From: JBGRQA01 sp041725895
Lineage (GTDB): Bacteria; Bacteroidota; Bacteroidia; Bacteroidales; Marinifilaceae
Assembly (NCBI GenBank): GCA_041725895.1
Contig: JBGRQA010000026.1
Span: forward strand, 1-64,000
Direction: 5' to 3'
DNA: 64,000 nucleotides
Part shown: piece by piece, positions 25,997 through 34,487 of the stretch
Layout: every line of letters starts with the position of its first letter
Position numbering within the stretch: the first letter of the stretch is position 1
The notes under the pieces: model-generated
Databases searched by the model: none
What the model saw: only the letters and a program-made list of their open reading frames with translations
Told to the model about the DNA's origin: nothing
Translations under genes and position numbers: made by a program

Positions 25997-28411
25997 ATGA
26001 ATCGAATTCTTTTTCTTGTTGCATTCAGTTTTATCTCAATATCTGTTGTTTTTTCACAGAGTAAGGTGATGAAGGGGAGAGTTGTAGATGTTGAAAGTGG
26101 TAATGGCCTTCCATTTGTTAATATTCTTTTTAATGATTCTCAACAGGGAACAATTAGTAATATTGATGGTTATTTCGAGTTTGTGATTCCTTCGGATTTG
26201 AATACTCTTCGCTTTAGCTATGTGGGCTATAAAGAGAAAACGCTTATGTTGGAAGGTGAATTGCTCCAGCAAATGCTAAAGATCTCTATGGAAACTCAAG
26301 TGGAGGAATTGGAAGAAGTTAAAGTTTTGCCAGGAGAGAATCCAGCTCATCGGATTGTTCAAAATTTGGTTCGAAACCGGGCAAAGAATGATCCGGAGAA
26401 TCTGAAATCTTTTTCCTATCTAGGGTATCATAAAATGAAGTTTAATTTGAATTTTCAGGAATTGTTGGCGAAAATTCCGGTAGAAGAAAGGAATAATCCT
26501 GAGCTGGAATGGTTGAAAGATCATGACCTTTTGTTTATGGAATCCCTTAGTGAACGGAAATTTCTTAGGCCTGATCATAGTAAGGAAAAGGTTATCTCTT
26601 CAAGAATATCCGGCTATAAGAATCCGGAAATGGCTTTGTTGTCAAGTCAATTGCAATCCTTCTCCTTTTACAAGGATTTTGTTGAGCTTTCGGAAACCCG
26701 ATACTTGAGTCCGGTTTCTCCTGGTAGTCATCAAAAGTATTTGTTTCTTTTGGAAGACACCTTGTATAATGCTCAAAAAGACACAGTTTTTGTGATCTCT
26801 TTTCGACCACGGAAGGGGAAGAATTTTAAAGGTTTGAAGGGAACCATATACGTTAATTCCAGGGGCTACGCTTTGCAAAATGTAATCGCCGGTCCGGCGC
26901 AAAAGCAGAGGGGGTTGAACCTCTCAGTTCAGCAAAAGTACGAATTGGTGGATGGAGTTCACTGGTTTCCGGTTCAGTTGAATACGAAGATTCAAATGGA
27001 CGGATTGGTATTGAATGGCCCTTTGAAAGATGTTGCTATTGTAGGTGATGGTAAGTCTTATCTTATGAATGTTTTGATCAATCCTCCTCTAAACCGTAAG
27101 GATTTTGATGAAGTAGAGGTGGAGGTTGCTCCCGAGGCGTATGAAAAAGGGGAAGAAGTTCTTTCCGGTTACCGGGTTCGGCCATTAACCAAGCAGGAAT
27201 TGGAAACTTACCATAAAATAGACAGTCTGGGGGCAGCAAATCACCTGGATCGAAAGTTGGATGCTATTATGTCCCTGATGTGGGGGAAGATGCCTTTGGG
27301 GGCAGTGGATCTTGATTTGAAACGATTGATTGGTTTTGATGGGCATCAGGGGTTTCGCCTGGGGCTGGGGTTAACCACTAATGAGAAACTGTTGAAATGG
27401 GCTGAAGTAGGTGGCTATACCGCTTATGGCTTTCGGGATAAGGAGTGGAAGTATGGTGGACATTTGAAATTGCATCCTTTTTCCGATAAGAATAATTATT
27501 TGTTAGGAAGCTATGCCAATGATTTGAGGGAAACTGGAGGTAGCTGGTTTTTGGATGATAAGGCAGTTCAGTCTTCCGAAAGTTTCCGACCCTTTTTGCT
27601 GAAAGAATTTGATCAGGAGGAGGTGTATCGGCTTGGTCTTGGAACAGTCCTGTTTCCTTCACTCCGTGTGGAAGGTTATTGGGAACACAGCCAGCGTAAA
27701 AGTTTGGATGATTACCGTTTTCTTGAAAATGCTGCCCAAATCAATCAATACAAGTTTAGTGAAGCTGGTCTGATGTTTCGTTTTGCTTACAATGAAAAAT
27801 TCATGAAGACGCAAAAGCATAAGATCTCTCTGGGAACAAAGTACCCAATGCTTTGGCTGAACATAGCACGCGGATTGAGTGTGTTGGATGGAGAGTACGA
27901 GTATACCCGTTTGGAAATGAAAGCGAAGGGCAGTTGTGTATGCAGGGGATTAGGGAAGAGTTATGTAACCCTTATGGGAGGATGGATTGATGCGGATTTG
28001 CCCTTGACGGCCCTGTTCAATAACCGTCCAGGGTTTAACAAATCTGAACCTATTGCAGTCGATAACAACTTTAATACCATGCGAATAAATGAATTTGCAT
28101 CCGATAGGTATGTTGCCCTGTTTTTCAAGCAGGATTTTGGCAGTCTTCTTTTCAAAACACCCTATTTTCAACCGGAATTGGCTTTGGTACATCACATGGG
28201 CTGGGGGGATCTTTCGCATCCCGAAAGCCATTTAAATTCAGATGTGAAAATTATGAATAAAGGCTTTTTCGAAAGTGGAGTACAGGTGAATTCCATTCTA
28301 AAAGGTTTGTTCAATATTGGGGTGGGGGCCTACTATCGTTATGGTCCTTTTGCCTTTGATCGGTTTTCTAATAATTTGGCAGTAAAAATGACTTTAAGTT
28401 ATAGTCTGTAA
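25997..28411 (+). CDS. DUF5686 outer-membrane protein with carboxypeptidase-like regulatory domain
   Basis: The start is set at ATG 25997 (MNRILFLVAFSFISISVVFS, a signal peptide); an earlier in-frame ATG at 25964 would add 11 residues before it. The mature N-terminus has a CarboxypepD_reg-like beta-sandwich (KGRVVDVESGNGLPFVNI, GTISNIDGYFEF, YVGYKEKTL). The rest is the DUF5686 region with a C-terminal barrel-like series of alternating strands ending on an aromatic-rich strand (VKMTLSYSL). It is expected in the outer membrane. Function is unknown; TonB-dependent-transporter-like plug domains are not present. Confidence 0.87.
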   Translation: MNRILFLVAFSFISISVVFSQSKVMKGRVVDVESGNGLPFVNILFNDSQQGTISNIDGYFEFVIPSDLNTLRFSYVGYKEKTLMLEGELLQQMLKISMETQVEELEEVKVLPGENPAHRIVQNLVRNRAKNDPENLKSFSYLGYHKMKFNLNFQELLAKIPVEERNNPELEWLKDHDLLFMESLSERKFLRPDHSKEKVISSRISGYKNPEMALLSSQLQSFSFYKDFVELSETRYLSPVSPGSHQKYLFLLEDTLYNAQKDTVFVISFRPRKGKNFKGLKGTIYVNSRGYALQNVIAGPAQKQRGLNLSVQQKYELVDGVHWFPVQLNTKIQMDGLVLNGPLKDVAIVGDGKSYLMNVLINPPLNRKDFDEVEVEVAPEAYEKGEEVLSGYRVRPLTKQELETYHKIDSLGAANHLDRKLDAIMSLMWGKMPLGAVDLDLKRLIGFDGHQGFRLGLGLTTNEKLLKWAEVGGYTAYGFRDKEWKYGGHLKLHPFSDKNNYLLGSYANDLRETGGSWFLDDKAVQSSESFRPFLLKEFDQEEVYRLGLGTVLFPSLRVEGYWEHSQRKSLDDYRFLENAAQINQYKFSEAGLMFRFAYNEKFMKTQKHKISLGTKYPMLWLNIARGLSVLDGEYEYTRLEMKAKGSCVCRGLGKSYVTLMGGWIDADLPLTALFNNRPGFNKSEPIAVDNNFNTMRINEFASDRYVALFFKQDFGSLLFKTPYFQPELALVHHMGWGDLSHPESHLNSDVKIMNKGFFESGVQVNSILKGLFNIGVGAYYRYGPFAFDRFSNNLAVKMTLSYSL

Positions 28412-28560
28412 TTTCTTCGGTATGCAATCCTGATGTTTATGCCAGTAATACCAACTGGTGGTTTTACTCTGTATCTCTATTTTTTTGTCATTACGAATTT
28501 CTTTTGATTGTAAATGGTCTTTGTGTCGTTTTTATCTGTTCTTTCAAAGTAAAGATTCTT

Positions 28561-28568
28561 TATCTTTG
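28561..28568 (+). promoter_or_regulatory. Possible -7 box for the nitroreductase gene
   Basis: TATCTTTG matches TAnnTTTG exactly and lies 30 bp before the ATG. A clear TTTG 17-23 bp upstream is missing, so only the -7 element is supported. Confidence 0.4.
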
Positions 28569-28597
28569 GGCACTTTTGAAACCAAGTAATTGAATCA

Positions 28598-29425
28598 ATG
28601 ATTGATTTTAAGATAGACGAGGAGAAATGTATTTCCTGTGGTTTATGTGCACAGGAGTGCCCTATGGGGATTATAGAGATAAAGGATTTGCCCCTGATTC
28701 GTAAAGGAAAAGAAGCCTTGTGCTTGAGATGCCAGCACTGTTTAGCGGTTTGTCCTACCGCAGCTTTGTCCATTTTGGGTAAAAAGCCGGAAGATAGCGT
28801 ATCGGTAAATGGAGCAATGCCTAAGCCGGAGGAGTTGACCCGAATGATCAAAACCCGCCGATCCATTCGAAAATACAAGGACGAAAATGTGGATGCCGAT
28901 CTGATTCGGGAGTTGTTGGAAACTGCCTCCTATGCACCTACTGGTCACAACGACAATGCAGTGTTGTTTTCTATCCTTGATGATAAGAAACAGATGATGA
29001 AATTCAGAGAATTGGTCTATGCAGCCATAAAAGAGGAGGGGGATGCCGGCACTCTGGAGGAGCGTTTTCGTTTTCTGCAAGGCATTCAAAGAGTTTGGGA
29101 GAAAAAGGGAGTGGATGTAATCTTCCGGGATGCTCCGCATGTTCTGATTGCCAGTGCTCCCACTGATGGCGGTTCGGCCATGTCAGACTCTATGATTGCT
29201 CTTTCCTACTTTGAATTGTTGGCTAACTCCTATGGATTGGGTGTTCTTTGGAACGGGATGATTCAATGGGCTATCAACGATATTTCTCCAAAGTTGAGGA
29301 AACACATCGGAATACCGGAGGATCATGAAATTGGGTATGTCTTACTGTTTGGAAAACCGACAGTGAAATATCCTCGGGGAATTCAAACCGAGGGAACGCA
29401 TATCAATCGAATTACATTGGATTAG
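28598..29425 (+). CDS. Ferredoxin-nitroreductase fusion protein
   Basis: The first 65 residues hold two [4Fe-4S] motifs (CISCGLCAQECP, then CLRCQHCLAVCP). Residues of about 80-275 are a nitroreductase-family FMN domain (MIKTRRSIRKYKDENV at its start, ASYAPTGHND in the FMN pocket, GVLWNG and EIGYVLLFGKP near the end). Such fusions are common in anaerobes and pass electrons from ferredoxin-like clusters to the flavin; the substrate is unknown. It is monocistronic between the DUF5686 gene and the trp leader, and cytoplasmic. Confidence 0.9.
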   Translation: MIDFKIDEEKCISCGLCAQECPMGIIEIKDLPLIRKGKEALCLRCQHCLAVCPTAALSILGKKPEDSVSVNGAMPKPEELTRMIKTRRSIRKYKDENVDADLIRELLETASYAPTGHNDNAVLFSILDDKKQMMKFRELVYAAIKEEGDAGTLEERFRFLQGIQRVWEKKGVDVIFRDAPHVLIASAPTDGGSAMSDSMIALSYFELLANSYGLGVLWNGMIQWAINDISPKLRKHIGIPEDHEIGYVLLFGKPTVKYPRGIQTEGTHINRITLD

Positions 29426-29536
29426 CATTTGTGAGTGGAAAAAAACAAGAAAATTTATTTTTTTTGAAAGCCTTGATTCTACGAGTCTTTTAGGGAGGTA
29501 ATTCCTTCCTGAAAGGGATAGAAGCCGAAGAATGAA

Positions 29537-29569
29537 TTTGGAAATCTGAAAAATTATTTCCTAAATTTG
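29537..29569 (+). promoter_or_regulatory. trp: Bacteroidota-type promoter of the trp operon
   Basis: TTTG (29537-29540) and TAAATTTG (29562-29569) with a 21-nt spacer. Predicted start is near 29576, about 14 nt before the trp leader peptide. This is the same layout as at the aromatic operon. Confidence 0.78.
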
Positions 29570-29589
29570 TTGCAAACGAATAAGACAAA

Positions 29590-29682
29590 ATGAACGGATT
29601 AGTATCTAAATATTGGTGGTGGCACAACTGTAATCTCTCAAATACCCTGAGCAGATGTGTCCGTCCTGTATGCAAAATTTAA
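29590..29682 (+). CDS. trpL: trp operon leader peptide with three consecutive Trp codons (30 aa)
   Basis: ATG at 29590 and TAA at 29680-29682. Residues 9-11 are encoded by TGG TGG TGG in the context KYWWWHN. It follows a good promoter and precedes an intrinsic terminator in front of trpE, which is the classical layout of Trp attenuation. CTCA (29637-29640) and TGAG (29648-29651) can form an early pause-type hairpin. An antiterminator was not identified as clearly as in the aromatic leader. Confidence 0.88.
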   Translation: MNGLVSKYWWWHNCNLSNTLSRCVRPVCKI

Positions 29683-29708
29683 TCCATTAAAATATTAATC
29701 GAGCATGA

Positions 29709-29744
29709 AGCGGTCTACTGAGAACTCAGTAGACCGCTTTTTTT
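29709..29744 (+). terminator. trp attenuator terminator
   Basis: AGCGGTCTACTG (29709-29720) pairs with CAGTAGACCGCT (29727-29738), a perfect 12-bp stem, followed by seven T. It ends 25 bp before the trpE start, inside the operon leader. Confidence 0.93.
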
Positions 29745-29768
29745 GTGCCAATTTTTTTAATCTCAGTC

Positions 29769-31169
29769 ATGATCAAATTTAATTATGTGAAAAAAGAGTT
29801 GCTGGCCGATGTGATTACCCCGGTGAGTATATACCTCAAACTTCGGGATCGGTTTCCCGGAAGTCTTCTTCTGGAGAGTTCCGATTACCATAGCCCGGAG
29901 AATGCAAGTTCCTTCATTGCCTTAGAACCAATTGCTTCTATTCGTTTGGACGAGGAAGTGATTACAGAAGAAATAGGAGGAGTGCGGAATGAAATATCCC
30001 TGAAAGGAAAGGAGGTTGGTTATGTGGCCGATCGATTAAATTGCTTTGTGAAGCAATTTGATTTGGAAGATAAACAGGAAGTAGCAAAAGCCAATGCTTT
30101 GTTTGGTTTTACTGCTTACGATGCGGTGCCGGGCTTCGAGAGTCTGGAATTTGACCATTCGAAACCAGGTGTGGCGATTCCGCAAATGCATTATGCTTTG
30201 TATCGTTTTATTATCGAAGTGAACCATTTTCACAATACCTTGAAAATAGTGGAATTGCTGCAGGAGGGAGAGGATTCTCGTCTTCGGGAGGTAGAAGATC
30301 TTCTTCGCAATCGCAATATTCCTGTTTTTGATTTTACCCCGACAGGGAGTGAGGCTTCCAATATGACGGATCAGGATTTCAAAAATCTTGTGAGTAAGGG
30401 GAAAAAACATTGTCAGCGTGGGGATGTGTTTCAGATCGTACTGTCCCGACAGTTTTCCCAGGAATACAAAGGGGACGATTTTAACTTGTATCGTGCATTG
30501 CGATCGGTAAATCCATCACCCTACCTTTTTTACTTTGATTATGGTTCCTTTCGTATTATGGGCTCCTCGCCGGAGGCTCAGCTGGAAGTTCGAAATGGTA
30601 AAGCTTTTATTCATCCCATAGCAGGTACTTTCCGAAGAACAGGTGATGCTGTGCAGGATGCTCAGTTGGCTGAGAAACTCTTACAGGACGAGAAGGAGCA
30701 AAGTGAACATGTAATGTTGGTGGATTTGGCCAGGAACGATCTAAGTAGAAACGCCAGCGATGTGCAAGTGGAAACCTTCCGGGAGGTACAATACTTCTCT
30801 CATGTGATTCACCTGGTATCCAAAGTGTCTGGCGAATTGGCCGAAAACTACAATCCCTTCCGGCTGATGGGTGATACTTTTCCTGCGGGAACACTTTCCG
30901 GGGCTCCCAAATATAAGGCTATGGAGCTGATTGATAGGTACGAACCCACCAAGCGGGGATTCTATGGTGGTTGTATAGGTTCTCTTGGATTTAACGGAGA
31001 GGTAAACCAGGCCATCATGATCCGGACTTTTCTTAGTAAGGACAATCGACTCTACTACCAGGCAGGGGCTGGCGTAGTGGAGAAATCCTTCGAGGAGAGT
31101 GAGTTACAAGAAGTGGATAACAAATTAGCCGCTCTGCGCAAGGCCATGGAGCTGGCTCAAAAGATATAG
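29769..31169 (+). CDS. trpE: Anthranilate synthase component I
   Basis: Makes anthranilate from chorismate with ammonia from TrpG. The start is set at ATG 29769; a GTG at 29745 in frame lies inside the attenuator T run. The 466-residue protein has the Trp feedback site (LLESSDYHSPE near residue 37), RGDVFQIVLSRQF, NPSPYLFYFDYGSFRIMG, PIAGTFRRTGDA, DLARNDLSRNA and GTLSGAPKYKAMELID with the chorismate and Mg2+ site residues. It is followed by trpG after 3 bp. Control is expected at two levels: attenuation, and feedback by tryptophan. Confidence 0.97.
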   Translation: MIKFNYVKKELLADVITPVSIYLKLRDRFPGSLLLESSDYHSPENASSFIALEPIASIRLDEEVITEEIGGVRNEISLKGKEVGYVADRLNCFVKQFDLEDKQEVAKANALFGFTAYDAVPGFESLEFDHSKPGVAIPQMHYALYRFIIEVNHFHNTLKIVELLQEGEDSRLREVEDLLRNRNIPVFDFTPTGSEASNMTDQDFKNLVSKGKKHCQRGDVFQIVLSRQFSQEYKGDDFNLYRALRSVNPSPYLFYFDYGSFRIMGSSPEAQLEVRNGKAFIHPIAGTFRRTGDAVQDAQLAEKLLQDEKEQSEHVMLVDLARNDLSRNASDVQVETFREVQYFSHVIHLVSKVSGELAENYNPFRLMGDTFPAGTLSGAPKYKAMELIDRYEPTKRGFYGGCIGSLGFNGEVNQAIMIRTFLSKDNRLYYQAGAGVVEKSFEESELQEVDNKLAALRKAMELAQKI

Positions 31170-31172
31170 CTC

Positions 31173-31742
31173 ATGCGAATATTGGTATTAGACAACTACG
31201 ACTCTTTCACCTATAATTTGGTGGAGTACTTGCGAAAATTGAATCCGGGAAGTATTGATATCTGCCGCAACCGGGAGATTGGCCCGGATCAGGTAGACAA
31301 TTACGATAAAATACTCCTTTCACCCGGTCCGGGAATTCCTGATGAAGCTGGAATTCTGAAGAAAGTAATTCGGGATTATGCCGGTAAAAAATCCATTTTG
31401 GGAATTTGTTTGGGACATCAGGCCATTGCCGAAGTGTTTGGGGGCAAATTGGAGAATCCTGAAAGGGTTTATCATGGTATTGCCAGTCCCATTCGGAGAA
31501 TGAGCGGAGAAAAGGGAGTTCTGAGAGGCATTGGTAAAGAATTTATCGCCGGGCGTTACCATTCCTGGAACGTATCCCGGAAGGAATTACCCGATTGCCT
31601 TGAGATAACCTGCGAGGATGAGCAAGGCATGATTATGGGGCTTCGGCACAAAGATTTTGATGTGGAAGGACTTCAGTTTCACCCCGAATCCGTACTTACC
31701 CCCAACGGCCTGGAGATGCTCCGTAACTGGATAAAGGCTTGA
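31173..31742 (+). CDS. trpG: Anthranilate synthase component II (glutamine amidotransferase)
   Basis: This 189-residue class I amidotransferase supplies ammonia to TrpE. It has LDNYDSFTYNLVEYL at the N-terminus, the PGPG loop, the nucleophilic Cys in GICLGHQAIAE, and a C-terminal FHPES with the catalytic His and Glu. It may also serve p-aminobenzoate synthesis, as in many bacteria; no pabB is in the window. The gap to trpE is 3 bp. Confidence 0.96.
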   Translation: MRILVLDNYDSFTYNLVEYLRKLNPGSIDICRNREIGPDQVDNYDKILLSPGPGIPDEAGILKKVIRDYAGKKSILGICLGHQAIAEVFGGKLENPERVYHGIASPIRRMSGEKGVLRGIGKEFIAGRYHSWNVSRKELPDCLEITCEDEQGMIMGLRHKDFDVEGLQFHPESVLTPNGLEMLRNWIKA

Positions 31743-31760
31743 TATTAGGATATAGGTATT

Positions 31761-31789
31761 TATAGTAAGGACAGGATACATCCAGTCCG
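31761..31789. repeat. Short palindromic element in the trpG-trpD spacer
   Basis: TATAGTAAGGACAGGATACA followed by TCC resembles elements in the next two trp spacers. This copy is the most degenerate and has no full palindrome. Confidence 0.45.
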
Positions 31790-31810
31790 TTTTACCAAGA
31801 CAACAAAACC

Positions 31811-32803
31811 ATGAAAAACATACTTCATCACTTATTCGAACACAAAACTCTTACGGCCGGTGAAGCCGAAGAGGTACTGGTACGTATTGCCACCGGCAAT
31901 TACAACGAAGCGCAGATTACAGCTTTTCTAACTGTGTTCAGAATGCGCAGCATTACGGTAGAGGAATTGAAAGGCTTTCGGAATGCCTTGCTTCGTCTTT
32001 GTACTCCCGTTGATCTTTCTGAATACAATGGCATTGACCTTTGCGGTACCGGCGGCGATGGTAAGAATACCTTCAATATCTCCACTTTAGCTTCATTTTT
32101 GGTAGCCGGAGCCGGTGAGAAAGTTACCAAACATGGTAACTACGGGGTTTCTTCTTTCTGTGGCTCCTCCAATGTGATGGAGAGCTTTGGCTACCGGTTT
32201 AAGCGAACTGAATTGGAGTTGAAAGAGGATCTGGACAAGGCCGGTATTTGTTTTTTACATGCTCCTCTATTCAATTCTGCGATGAAGAATGTGGCCCCCA
32301 TTCGTCGCGATCTGGGTGTACGAACCTTCTTCAACATGCTGGGGCCACTGGTGAATCCATCTTGTCCCCGACATCAGATTGTTGGAGTCTTCGATTTGGA
32401 ATTGGCTCGTTTGTACCAATATCTTTTACAGGAGACCGATACCCGTTTCACGGTGATTCACAGTATTGATGGTTACGACGAGGTTTCCCTTACCGATAAG
32501 GTGAAGTTGGTTGGCAACTCAATGGAGGAACTGGTCGAACCCCGGCAGCTGGGCTTTGAGAATTTGAAACCGGAAGATTTGTATGGAGGCACTACGGTTG
32601 AAGAAGCCGCCAAATTATTCGTAAAGATTCTGAAGAGAGAGGGTACAGAGGCTCAGAATTCCGTGGTAATTGCCAATGCCGGTCTGGCCATTCATTGCAT
32701 TCACCCTGAAATTTCACGAGCAGAGGCCATGGATCGTGCTAAGGAATCACTTGAATCCGGCAGTGCTTACCATGTGCTAAATACCCTTATCAACAGGCAA
32801 TAG
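31811..32803 (+). CDS. trpD: Anthranilate phosphoribosyltransferase
   Basis: Joins anthranilate and PRPP. The 330-residue protein has the N-terminal helical domain (LTAGEAEEVLVRIATGNYNEAQ, ITAFLTVFRMRS) and the PRPP-binding glycine loop DLCGTGGDGKNTFNISTL. It also has KHGNYGVSSFCGSSNVMESF, the anthranilate-site stretch FFNMLGPLVNP, and the DEVSLTDKVKL block with the Mg2+ acidic residues. It is a stand-alone TrpD, not fused to TrpG. The spacer to trpG is 68 bp and holds a palindromic element. Confidence 0.97.
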   Translation: MKNILHHLFEHKTLTAGEAEEVLVRIATGNYNEAQITAFLTVFRMRSITVEELKGFRNALLRLCTPVDLSEYNGIDLCGTGGDGKNTFNISTLASFLVAGAGEKVTKHGNYGVSSFCGSSNVMESFGYRFKRTELELKEDLDKAGICFLHAPLFNSAMKNVAPIRRDLGVRTFFNMLGPLVNPSCPRHQIVGVFDLELARLYQYLLQETDTRFTVIHSIDGYDEVSLTDKVKLVGNSMEELVEPRQLGFENLKPEDLYGGTTVEEAAKLFVKILKREGTEAQNSVVIANAGLAIHCIHPEISRAEAMDRAKESLESGSAYHVLNTLINRQ

Positions 32804-32830
32804 TGGGATTTGTATATCCTGGCATAGTAT

Positions 32831-32885
32831 AGAGTCAGGATACATCCTGATATAGGTATAGAGTAAGGTCAGGACATGTCCTAAC
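32831..32885. repeat. Pair of palindromes in the trpD-trpC spacer
   Basis: TCAGGAT-AC-ATCCTGA (32835-32850) is followed by the 12-bp palindrome AGGACATGTCCT (32871-32882), with the linker TATAGGTATAGAGTAAGG between them. Confidence 0.65.
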
Positions 32886-32906
32886 CGAATTACAAATCAT
32901 GAAATC

Positions 32907-33710
32907 ATGCAAAACACAACCAACATCCTTAAAAATATAGTCCATCGAAAGCGGGCTGAAGTGGCACTGCAGAAGGTGCAGCAGCCCATTTACACACTGA
33001 TGGAATCTCCTCACTTTTTACGTGCATCCTTTTCGGCAAAAGAGGCCCTATTGGGAAGTAGGAGTTCGGGCATAATAGCAGAATTCAAACGTCAATCTCC
33101 ATCCAAAGGCCTGATCAATGGGAAAGTGAGGGTGAATGATGTGGTGACTTCCTACCAGGAGGCCGGAGCTTCTATGGTTTCGGTACTTACCGATGAGCAT
33201 TTTTTTGGGGCACAAAGCAATGATTTTGCCATTGCCCGTGATGTCTTGAATATTCCCTTGCTACGAAAAGATTTTACTGTCGATCCTTACCAAATCTACC
33301 AGGCCAAAGCCATGGGGGCCGACGTGATTCTTTTGATTGCAGCCATTCTGGAACCGGATCGTTGTCGAGATCTGGCTTTTCTCGCTCATGATTTGGGAAT
33401 GGAGGTATTGCTGGAACTTCACGATGAATCGGAACTGGAATATGTGAATGAATTTGTTGATTTGGTAGGCATCAACAATCGGAACCTGGAGGATTTTTCG
33501 GTTGATACCGAACGTTCTCTACGTTTGGCCAAACAGTTGCCTTCAAATCTGATTCGTGTTGCCGAATCGGGCCTTTCGGATGTGGCAACCGTTCAGGAGA
33601 TGAAAGAGAAGGGATTTCAGGCTTTCCTCATGGGAGAGTATTTCATGCGTCACGATCTGCCAGGTACTGCTTGTCGTGATTTCATTCGAAACCTTCAGCG
33701 ACAGTCTTAG
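32907..33710 (+). CDS. trpC: Indole-3-glycerol phosphate synthase
   Basis: This 267-residue TIM barrel, monofunctional, closes the carboxyphenylamino-deoxyribulose phosphate ring. Visible are IIAEFKRQSPSKG (catalytic Lys and substrate phosphate residues), SVLTDEHFFGA, LRKDFTVDPYQIYQAKAMGAD, LLELHDESEL, GINNRNLEDF and AESGLSD, all in family order. It ends 69 bp before trpF; the spacer holds two palindromes. Confidence 0.97.
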   Translation: MQNTTNILKNIVHRKRAEVALQKVQQPIYTLMESPHFLRASFSAKEALLGSRSSGIIAEFKRQSPSKGLINGKVRVNDVVTSYQEAGASMVSVLTDEHFFGAQSNDFAIARDVLNIPLLRKDFTVDPYQIYQAKAMGADVILLIAAILEPDRCRDLAFLAHDLGMEVLLELHDESELEYVNEFVDLVGINNRNLEDFSVDTERSLRLAKQLPSNLIRVAESGLSDVATVQEMKEKGFQAFLMGEYFMRHDLPGTACRDFIRNLQRQS

Positions 33711-33721
33711 TTTTATAGTAA

Positions 33722-33762
33722 AAGATACATCTTGATAGAGTAAGGACAGGACATGTCCTGTC
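33722..33762. repeat. Pair of palindromes in the trpC-trpF spacer
   Basis: AAGAT-AC-ATCTT (33722-33733) is followed by the perfect 18-bp palindrome GACAGGACATGTCCTGTC (33745-33762). It has the same order of elements as in the trpD-trpC spacer. Confidence 0.65.
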
Positions 33763-33779
33763 TCAAAGAACCAAACAAC

Positions 33780-34406
33780 ATGCAAAAGATAAAAATCTGC
33801 GGCCTCCGCTATCCAGTAAATATCAAGTCAATCAGTCAGTTGCCCGTGCATTACCTTGGCTTCATTTTCTATCCCAAATCTCCCCGTTATGTGGGGGTGA
33901 ATATGGATCCTGTGGTATTGCAAAATATTCCTCAACACCTTAAAAAAGTCGGGGTCTTTGTTAATGAGGAGGCGGAATCACTTTTGGCAATCAAAGACAG
34001 GTATGGATTGGATCTGTTGCAGTTGCATGGGGAGGAGAGTCCCCAATTATGTGGAAAGCTGAAAAAAAGTGGAGTTCGAATTATCAAAGCTTTTCAGGTG
34101 GACGAACATTTCGATTTTAAGATACTTGAGGATTATGCTGAAGTGGTGGAATACTTTCTTTTTGATACCAGCAGCAAGCAATACGGGGGGAGTGGTAAAA
34201 AGTTCAACTGGCAAATGCTGGAAAATTACGATGGAATGGTACCCTTTTTTTTGAGTGGAGGAATTGGGCCGGGGGATGTAAAGGCCATCCTGGAATTTCA
34301 GCACCCTATGCTTCATGCCCTGGATTTGAATTCCGGTTTCGAAGATTGCCCTGCGTTAAAGAATGTAGGCCATCTGCAATGTTTTACTGAAAAGATAGGC
34401 CATTAA
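33780..34406 (+). CDS. trpF: Phosphoribosylanthranilate isomerase
   Basis: The start is set at ATG 33780 (MQKIKICGLR, the catalytic Cys of the family in KICG); an upstream in-frame ATG at 33753 lies in the palindromic spacer. The 208-residue TIM barrel shows LGFIFYPKSPRYV, GVFVNE, LLQLHGEESPQLC, LFDTSSKQYGGSGKKFNW (with the general acid Asp) and LSGGIGPGDV. It catalyses the Amadori rearrangement of phosphoribosylanthranilate. Confidence 0.96.
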   Translation: MQKIKICGLRYPVNIKSISQLPVHYLGFIFYPKSPRYVGVNMDPVVLQNIPQHLKKVGVFVNEEAESLLAIKDRYGLDLLQLHGEESPQLCGKLKKSGVRIIKAFQVDEHFDFKILEDYAEVVEYFLFDTSSKQYGGSGKKFNWQMLENYDGMVPFFLSGGIGPGDVKAILEFQHPMLHALDLNSGFEDCPALKNVGHLQCFTEKIGH

Positions 34407-34487
34407 TAGCAAGAGAATGCAAAACCAAGATGGGAATTGAAGCACTCCACTACTGAATTTTTAATTAATCTTTTAACAACATAATAC

